Part shown: in pieces, positions 5,928-10,081 of the stretch
How the letters are laid out: each line of letters begins with the position of its first letter
Numbering within the stretch: position 1 is the stretch's first letter
From: Acidobacteria bacterium RIFCSPHIGHO2_01_FULL_67_28
Lineage (GTDB): Bacteria; Acidobacteriota; Terriglobia; Acidiferrales; 2-02-FULL-67-57
Length of the DNA: 10,081 nucleotides
Direction of reading: 5' to 3'
NCBI GenBank assembly: GCA_001766965.1
Contig: MEKM01000121.1
Location: forward strand, 1-10,081
Position numbers and translations under genes: made by a program
Notes under the pieces: generated by a model
Told to the model about the DNA's origin: nothing
The model's database searches: none
The model's input: the letters and a program-made list of their open reading frames with translations, nothing else

Positions 5928-7238
5928 ACGCGAACCGTTCTTTTTGTCCTCGCCGTCACGAACGTCGTTGTCCTCTTGGGCGTTTTCCTCCGCCGTTTGA
6001 TCAAGAACCACTACTTCGCTCTGAAGGATGAGCGGCGGCTCTATTGGGGCCAGGTAGTCGACGGGGTGCTCGTGGGTGAGGCGCCGCCGCGCCGCCCGCC
6101 CTCGCTGCGTTACGCCTGGGACTATGAAGCGGCCGAGGAGGCGTTGCAGGAGCGGATTCTCAAGGCCGCCCCGGAGGCCCGCGGGAAGCTGCAAAGCCTC
6201 TTCCGCCAGTGGGGCCTGTTTCGACGGCGGATCCAGCTCCTGCTGTGGGGGAATCCCTGGCAGCAGGGACGCTCGGCGCTGGCGCTGGCGCGGATGGGCT
6301 GCCGCGAAGCGCTCCCCGCCATCGTCGCTCTGCTCGAGCGTCCCTACGCGGACATCCGCCTGGCCGGCGTCAATGCGCTCGGCATCCTGGCGGTTCCGGA
6401 AGCCTTGAAGCCGCTGGTGGGCCTGCTGCCGGCGGGCGGCGGGCGGGAAGCGCGCGCGGTGCTGGCGGCGCTCCTCCGCTGCGCCCAGTCGGCTCCGCAA
6501 TTGCTGGCTCCGTACTTGAAGCACCCGTCGCCGCTGGTGCGCCTGGTGGCGGCGGCGGCGCTGGCCGAGCTGGCCCGGGGCGACGAGCTGCCGGCCTTGC
6601 TGGAGGCGGCGACGGACGCGGAGGCCGAGGTGCGCTCGCGCGTGGCGCGGGCCCTCGGGCAGATGCGCGAGGCGGGCGCCCTCAAGGGGTTGGCCCGGCT
6701 GGCGGCCGACCCGGTGTGGTTTGTCCGCCTGCAAGCCGTGGCCGCGCTGGGCGGGACGGGCGGGCCGCGCGCCCAGGAGCTGCTCTGGAAGGTGCTCGAG
6801 GACTCCGACGAGCGCGTGCGCCGGAAAGCGGCCATCGCCCTGCACCAGCTCGTCCACGACCCCGCCCGGCTGCTGGCGCGCCTGCGGGAGCCGCCCGGGG
6901 ACGCTCCGGCGCGGGCGGCGCTGGTGGACCACTTGGCCCGTGCCGGAACCATCCGGCAAGCTCTCAACCGCGTGCAGTCACCCGTCCAGCTGACACGGGA
7001 AGAGAGCCAGGCCATCGTGCGCGAACTGCTGCGCTCCGGCTTCTTCAGCGCCGTCCTCTACGCCGTCGAAACCCACCCCGAGGTGCCGGTGCGGCACGAG
7101 CTGCTGCGGCTGGTGGAAGAAGAGGCGGGACCCAGCCTGCCGCCGCTGCTGGCGGGTTTGGCCGGCTCGCGCACGCTCGACCCGGAGAGCCGCCGGCGGA
7201 TCGAAGCCCTGCTGGCGCGGGCGGAGGCGCAGGCATGA
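5928..7238 (+). CDS. Membrane-anchored HEAT-repeat protein
   Basis: With the start proposed here the protein has 436 residues: a hydrophobic N-terminal helix (RTVLFVLAVTNVVVLLGVFL, 2-21), a basic RRLIK stretch, a linker to about residue 110, then at least five helical HEAT-like repeats across about 113-311 (for example LPAIVALLERPYADIRLAGV and AEVRSRVARALGQM) and a further helical C-terminal part. HEAT solenoids bind protein partners; a scaffold role for the polysaccharide synthase is inferred only from the operon. The start is unusual. No ATG, GTG or TTG exists in frame between the stop at 5889 and TTG 5976, and TTG 5976 lacks a ribosome site and would cut the helix. ACG 5928-5930 is preceded by GGGAG (5917-5921) at six bases, so a non-canonical ACG start or a base error is proposed. 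The stop overlaps the next ATG (ATGA). Confidence 0.82.
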   Translation, partial: TRTVLFVLAVTNVVVLLGVFLRRLIKNHYFALKDERRLYWGQVVDGVLVGEAPPRRPPSLRYAWDYEAAEEALQERILKAAPEARGKLQSLFRQWGLFRRRIQLLLWGNPWQQGRSALALARMGCREALPAIVALLERPYADIRLAGVNALGILAVPEALKPLVGLLPAGGGREARAVLAALLRCAQSAPQLLAPYLKHPSPLVRLVAAAALAELARGDELPALLEAATDAEAEVRSRVARALGQMREAGALKGLARLAADPVWFVRLQAVAALGGTGGPRAQELLWKVLEDSDERVRRKAAIALHQLVHDPARLLARLREPPGDAPARAALVDHLARAGTIRQALNRVQSPVQLTREESQAIVRELLRSGFFSAVLYAVETHPEVPVRHELLRLVEEEAGPSLPPLLAGLAGSRTLDPESRRRIEALLARAEAQA

Positions 7239-8665
7239 GCTGGCCCGAAATCGCCCTGCTCATCGTCAACGTCCTCATCTTCGGTTTCTTCATCTTGATT
7301 CATCTTTTCTATTTTTTCCTGGTGGTGGTGTCGGTGGGGGGCGCCTACCTGCAGCCGCGGCGGGCGCGGCTGCTGGTGCCGGAGCGGTTGATGGACTCGG
7401 TGACCACGCCCCCGCTGACGGTGCTGGTGGCGGCGCACAACGAGCAGGCCACCATCGTCGAGAGCGTGCACGCCCTGCTGGGCCTGCACTACCCGCGCCT
7501 GGAAGTCATCGTCATCAACGACGGCAGCCGCGACGCCACCCTGGAGCAGCTCGTCCACCAGTTCTCTTTGCACCGCGCCGACCTCGACTACCGCCCCACG
7601 CTCCCCGCCCAGCCCGTGCGCGGCTTCTACCTCTCCACCCTCGACCCGCGGCTGGTGGTGATCGACAAAGAGCAGGGCGGCAAGGCCGATGCCTTGAACG
7701 CCGGGCTGAACCTCTGCTGGACTCCCTGGGTGTGCACGGTGGACGCCGACTCCATTATGGAAGAAGACTCTCTGCTGCGGGCGTTGCGCCCGGCCCTCGA
7801 AGACGACCTGGTGGTGGCTTCGAGCGGCATCGTCCGCATCGCCAACGGCTGCCGGGTGGCCGGCGGGCGCGTGACCCGGGTGGGGCTGCCGCGGGAGCGC
7901 CTGCCGCTCTTCCAGGTGATTGAGTACCTGCGCGGGTTCCTGGAAGGGCGGCTGGGGTGGAGCTGGCTGAACGGGTTGCTGATTATCTCCGGCGCCTTCG
8001 GGCTGTTCCGCACCAGCGTCCTGCGGGAAATCGGCGGCTACGCCCGCGACACCGTGGCCGAAGACATGGACGTGGTGGTGCGCATCCACCGGCACTTCCG
8101 CGAGCGCCGCCAGCCCTACCAGGTGCTGTTCGTCCCCGACCCGGTGTGCTGGACGGAAGTGCCTACCACGGTGGCCACCCTGGCTCGGCAGCGCCGCCGC
8201 TGGCACCGGGGTTTGATGGAGGTCCTCGTGCGCCACAGCGGGCTTTTCTTCCGGCCGCGGATGGGCGTGCTGGGGTGGCTGGTGTTGCCTTACTTCTTTC
8301 TGGAGCTGATCGCGCCGGTGGTGGAGATCACCGGGATGCTGCTCGTGCCCGTGCTGTGGTGGTTCGGCTGGTTGAGCACGACCGCGTTCCTCCTCTACCT
8401 GATCCTGGCTTTCTTTGTGGGCATGCTGTTCTCGCTCTGGGCGGTTCTGGTGGAGGAATTCACCTATCGGCGCTATACTTCCTGGCCAGAGCTGCTGCGT
8501 CTTCTCTTCTATGGCCTGGTGGAGCACTTCGGCTATCATCAAATGGTGCTGGTATGGCGTTTGCAGGGGATGATCGAGTACTTCCGGGGCCGCCGGGAAT
8601 GGGGCGCGCAGGCCCGGGCCGGCTTCCAGCCGCGACCGCCCGCAGTTGAGATAGCAGACCGATGA
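7235..8665 (+). CDS. Processive-type family 2 glycosyltransferase (polysaccharide synthase)
   Basis: A 476-aa inner-membrane protein with one hydrophobic span at about 6-34, a cytosolic GT-A catalytic domain at about 60-330 and two to three C-terminal spans between about 343 and 407. Catalytic signatures of BcsA/HasA/PgaC-type synthases are present: NDGS at 95-98, GGKADALN at 148-155, DAD at 170-172 (the metal-binding DxD), the TED-like EDMD at 276-279 with Asp277 as candidate base, and QRRRW at 319-323, the hallmark of processive enzymes. It would polymerise a nucleotide-sugar and thread the chain through the inner membrane; the sugar cannot be deduced. No PilZ domain follows the last span, unlike BcsA. 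ATG 7235 overlaps the HEAT stop, and the stop overlaps the GGDEF start, so the three genes are translationally coupled. The frame is open further upstream, but that is a shadow of the HEAT gene. Confidence 0.93.
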   Translation: MSWPEIALLIVNVLIFGFFILIHLFYFFLVVVSVGGAYLQPRRARLLVPERLMDSVTTPPLTVLVAAHNEQATIVESVHALLGLHYPRLEVIVINDGSRDATLEQLVHQFSLHRADLDYRPTLPAQPVRGFYLSTLDPRLVVIDKEQGGKADALNAGLNLCWTPWVCTVDADSIMEEDSLLRALRPALEDDLVVASSGIVRIANGCRVAGGRVTRVGLPRERLPLFQVIEYLRGFLEGRLGWSWLNGLLIISGAFGLFRTSVLREIGGYARDTVAEDMDVVVRIHRHFRERRQPYQVLFVPDPVCWTEVPTTVATLARQRRRWHRGLMEVLVRHSGLFFRPRMGVLGWLVLPYFFLELIAPVVEITGMLLVPVLWWFGWLSTTAFLLYLILAFFVGMLFSLWAVLVEEFTYRRYTSWPELLRLLFYGLVEHFGYHQMVLVWRLQGMIEYFRGRREWGAQARAGFQPRPPAVEIADR

Positions 8666-9474
8666 CGATTGAAGAAAAACCCCGCGACCCGCTGCTCGAA
8701 ACCGCCCAGCCGCTGGAAGTCTTCCGGCACTTGCAGCGGCGGGACTGGGAGCTGTGGTCCATCGCCCTGCTCATGCTCACGGTTTTCGCCGGCGGCCTGC
8801 TGGCCTACTACTACTGGGGCACGACGCAGGAGCGCGTGCTCTCGCCCACCGCCGCCCGCTACATCTGGCTGGTCCTGTTCGGCCTGATCGCTCTGGTGAT
8901 TCTGCTGAACATCTATTTGATTGCCCGCAAGCGCGCCCTGACCGAGCTCTGGCGGCGCTACCTGCTGGCGCAGCAAGACCTCGACAAGGAGCGCGAGCAG
9001 GGCATGCTCGACCCTCTGACCCAGATCTACAACCGCCGCTTCTTCGACGAGACCGTCCCCAAGGAAGTCCGCCGCAGCGACCGCACCGGCCGCCCCTTGT
9101 CCTTCCTGCTCGTCGACCTCGACGACTTCAAGAAGATCAACCAGGAGCTCGGCCACTTCATCGGCGACGAGGTGCTGCGGGCGGTGGCGGGCATCGTGAG
9201 CGACAGCCTGCGCACCACCGACTACGCCTTCCGCTGGGGCGGCGACGAGCTGCTCGCCGTCCTGCCGGAGACGCCGCCGGAAGGCACGGCGGTGGTGGCC
9301 GGACGCCTGCAAAAGAAGCTCGCCTCCCAGACCTATCTCCACGAGCGGCTGGGGAGGCCGCTCACCATCAGCCTGGGCCAGTCGACCTATGTGCGCGGCG
9401 GCAGCCTGGAGGCCGCCATCGAGGAAGCGGAGCGCAGCCTGACCGCCGCCCGGGCCGCCCGCCCGGCATCCTGA
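8662..9474 (+). CDS. Membrane diguanylate cyclase (GGDEL type, with I-site)
   Basis: A 270-aa protein with a short cytosolic N-terminus, two transmembrane helices (about 31-51 and 67-87) joined by a periplasmic loop of roughly 15 residues, a short charged linker and a GGDEF domain from about 116. The domain shows DPLTQIYNRR (117-126), VDLDDFKKIN (151-160) with metal Asp and guanine-contacting Asn160, GHFIGD (164-169) and the active-site loop GGDEL (193-197). The last Phe of GGDEF is replaced by Leu, a mild change probably compatible with activity. The usual Asp after Asn160 is Gln. RTTD (184-187), five residues before the loop, is a textbook inhibitory I-site. It probably makes c-di-GMP next to the synthase encoded just upstream, with which it shares an ATGA overlap. 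No sensory domain is visible beyond the membrane part. Confidence 0.92.
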   Translation: MTIEEKPRDPLLETAQPLEVFRHLQRRDWELWSIALLMLTVFAGGLLAYYYWGTTQERVLSPTAARYIWLVLFGLIALVILLNIYLIARKRALTELWRRYLLAQQDLDKEREQGMLDPLTQIYNRRFFDETVPKEVRRSDRTGRPLSFLLVDLDDFKKINQELGHFIGDEVLRAVAGIVSDSLRTTDYAFRWGGDELLAVLPETPPEGTAVVAGRLQKKLASQTYLHERLGRPLTISLGQSTYVRGGSLEAAIEEAERSLTAARAARPAS

Positions 9475-9500
9475 ACCCGGCACCCGACCAAGGAGGACCT

Positions 9501-9755
9501 GTGGCGCGCAAAACCCGCATCAACATCGGCGACCGCACCATCGAAGCCGAGGACATGGAGTTCCAGACCGGCCGCGAAGACTGGAGCGAATACCAGGTGG
9601 AAGACGGCTTCAGCGTCCGCATCAAGCTGGTCGTCTCCAGCATCCTCAAGACCCAGGAGCGCGACCCGCAGGGGAATCCCGTCTACATCGTGCAGTCCAC
9701 CAACATCGTCAAGGTGCTCCCGCCCGAGACCTACACCCGCAAGGAAGTGCACTGA
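9501..9755 (+). CDS. Small conserved-looking protein, function unknown
   Basis: An 84-aa soluble, charged protein starting at GTG 9501, preceded by a strong ribosome site AAGGAGG (9490-9496) and 26 bases after the diguanylate cyclase stop. There is no signal peptide or membrane segment. The core EDGFSVRIKLVVSSI followed by GNPVYIVQSTNIVKV and PPETYTRK suggests a compact beta-rich fold, and this pattern reminds me of small uncharacterised bacterial proteins with an 'EDG...GNPVY' core, though I cannot name a family. It has no RxxxR / DxSxxG pair, so it is not a PilZ protein. As last gene before a terminator it is probably part of the operon, but it may also be an unrelated housekeeping gene carried along. 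The strong ribosome site suggests it is made in larger amounts than its neighbours. Confidence 0.75.
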   Translation: MARKTRINIGDRTIEAEDMEFQTGREDWSEYQVEDGFSVRIKLVVSSILKTQERDPQGNPVYIVQSTNIVKVLPPETYTRKEVH

Positions 9756-9776
9756 ACTCTCTCCGGGATTCCCCCT

Positions 9777-9800
9777 AAGGAACCCTAGGGGATTCCTTTT
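9777..9800 (+). terminator. Rho-independent terminator of the operon
   Basis: AAGGAACC (9777-9784) can pair with GG and TTCCTT (9789-9798) across a small CTAG loop and a two-base bulge, followed by a run of Ts (9797-9800). It lies 21 bases after the stop of the 84-aa gene. An alternative pairing of CCCCTA with TAGGGG overlaps it. The U-tract is short, so efficiency is uncertain. Confidence 0.55.
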
Positions 9801-9846
9801 GGCCGACTCCGGTCTTTGCCGGATGGCCAGCCGCCCGGACCTCCCG

Positions 9847-9852
9847 TAGACT
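9847..9852 (+). promoter_or_regulatory. Candidate -10 box for a leaderless response-regulator transcript
   Basis: TAGACT fits the TANNNT -10 pattern and ends six bases before the ATG at 9859, so transcription would begin at or next to the start codon. No good -35 box is seen and no clear ribosome site precedes the ATG. This is suggestive only. Confidence 0.25.
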
Positions 9853-9858
9853 CGGGGC

Positions 9859-10081
9859 ATGGCGACACAATCAGCGGCCCCGGCGTCCCAGACCATCCTC
9901 ATCGCCGACGACTCGGCGGCGATTCGCGAAGTCCTCTCGGAACTGCTCCGGCAGCGGGGCTACCAGACCATCGCCGTCTCCAACGGGGCCGAGGCTTTGC
10001 AGGCGGTCGAATCGAAACCCGTCGACCTGGTGCTGACCGACGTGCGCATGCCCGGCATGGGCGGCCTGAATCTGCTCGAAA
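9859..10081 (+). CDS. Response regulator receiver domain, 5' part
   Basis: The first 74 codons of a gene cut by the right edge. After a ten-residue Ala/Ser-rich leader the sequence reads TILIADDSAAIREVLSELL, with the acidic pair Asp17-Asp18, then VDLVLTDVRMPGMGG with phospho-acceptor Asp61 and the conserved MPGM turn, as in CheY-like receiver domains. Any output domain lies outside the window. It is separated from the polysaccharide operon by a terminator and probably has its own promoter, so a functional link to the diguanylate cyclase is possible but unsupported. Confidence 0.9.
   Translation, partial: MATQSAAPASQTILIADDSAAIREVLSELLRQRGYQTIAVSNGAEALQAVESKPVDLVLTDVRMPGMGGLNLLE

Noticed and set aside
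4506..6959. A minus-strand open frame of 817 codons running through the barrel gene and on across the divergent promoter and the HEAT gene.
   Set aside because: Only the first-described 423 residues make sense. The upstream part is low-complexity Arg/Ala/Gln-rich sequence antisense to the HEAT gene, typical of shadow frames in GC-rich DNA, and the signal peptide fixes the real start near 5777.
6209..7234. A long N-terminal extension of the glycosyltransferase frame.
   Set aside because: The extension is Gly/Ala/Arg-rich and overlaps the HEAT gene in another frame; ATG 7235 gives the expected membrane helix and a standard ATGA overlap.
7058..8542. A 494-codon minus-strand open frame rich in His, Gln and Glu.
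   Set aside because: It is exactly antisense to the glycosyltransferase, whose motifs are unambiguous, and it contains no recognisable domain.
1..10081. CRISPR arrays, tRNA or rRNA genes, riboswitches.
   Set aside because: No regularly spaced repeats, no cloverleaf or rRNA signature and no recognisable riboswitch core were seen on either strand by eye.

Overview
The window is a GC-rich stretch from a Gram-negative bacterium: it encodes a C-terminal outer-membrane barrel with a signal peptide, an O-antigen ligase/polymerase-like membrane protein, and a membrane GGDEF protein. The composition and gene set would suit an Acidobacteriota-like or deltaproteobacterial lineage, but no marker gene fixes the phylum and this is a weak guess.

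Layout: (1) bases 1-566, plus strand, the 3' part of an O-antigen ligase/Wzy-family gene. (2) 563-712, minus strand, the last 50 codons (stop included) of a TPR/beta-barrel gene, a truncated duplicate of the complete gene further right. (3) 713-4467, a block of lower and uneven GC with two minus-strand B12-binding radical SAM genes and no visible transposase or integrase. (4) 4468-4509, a remnant of the ligase 3' end. (5) 4506-5777, minus strand, the complete signal-peptide/TPR/beta-barrel (YaiO-like) gene. (6) 5778-5927, a divergent promoter region with a perfect 10-bp dyad lying across both -35 boxes. (7) 5928-9755, a plus-strand operon: membrane-anchored HEAT-repeat protein, processive-type family 2 glycosyltransferase, membrane diguanylate cyclase (GGDEL with an I-site) and an 84-aa conserved-looking small protein, the first three joined by ATGA stop/start overlaps. 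(8) A hairpin terminator, then the start of a response-regulator gene running off the end.

The divergent operon plus the barrel gene look like a synthase-dependent exopolysaccharide system: an inner-membrane processive glycosyltransferase makes the polymer, a TPR/beta-barrel protein provides the outer-membrane step, the HEAT protein may be an assembly partner, and the diguanylate cyclase would supply c-di-GMP. It is analogous in parts to PgaABCD or NfrA/NfrB but has a different parts list. No PilZ domain is visible, so the c-di-GMP receptor is unknown.

The most striking structural signal is that the radical SAM block is bracketed by two diverged direct repeats (510-712 and 4468-4655). Each contains the end of the ligase gene, the shared CTAG interlocked stops, and the end of the barrel gene. 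The differences in the barrel part are nearly all synonymous. The ancestral order was therefore very probably ligase tail-to-tail with barrel, and the radical SAM genes entered by a recombination that duplicated this junction using a diverged homologous copy.
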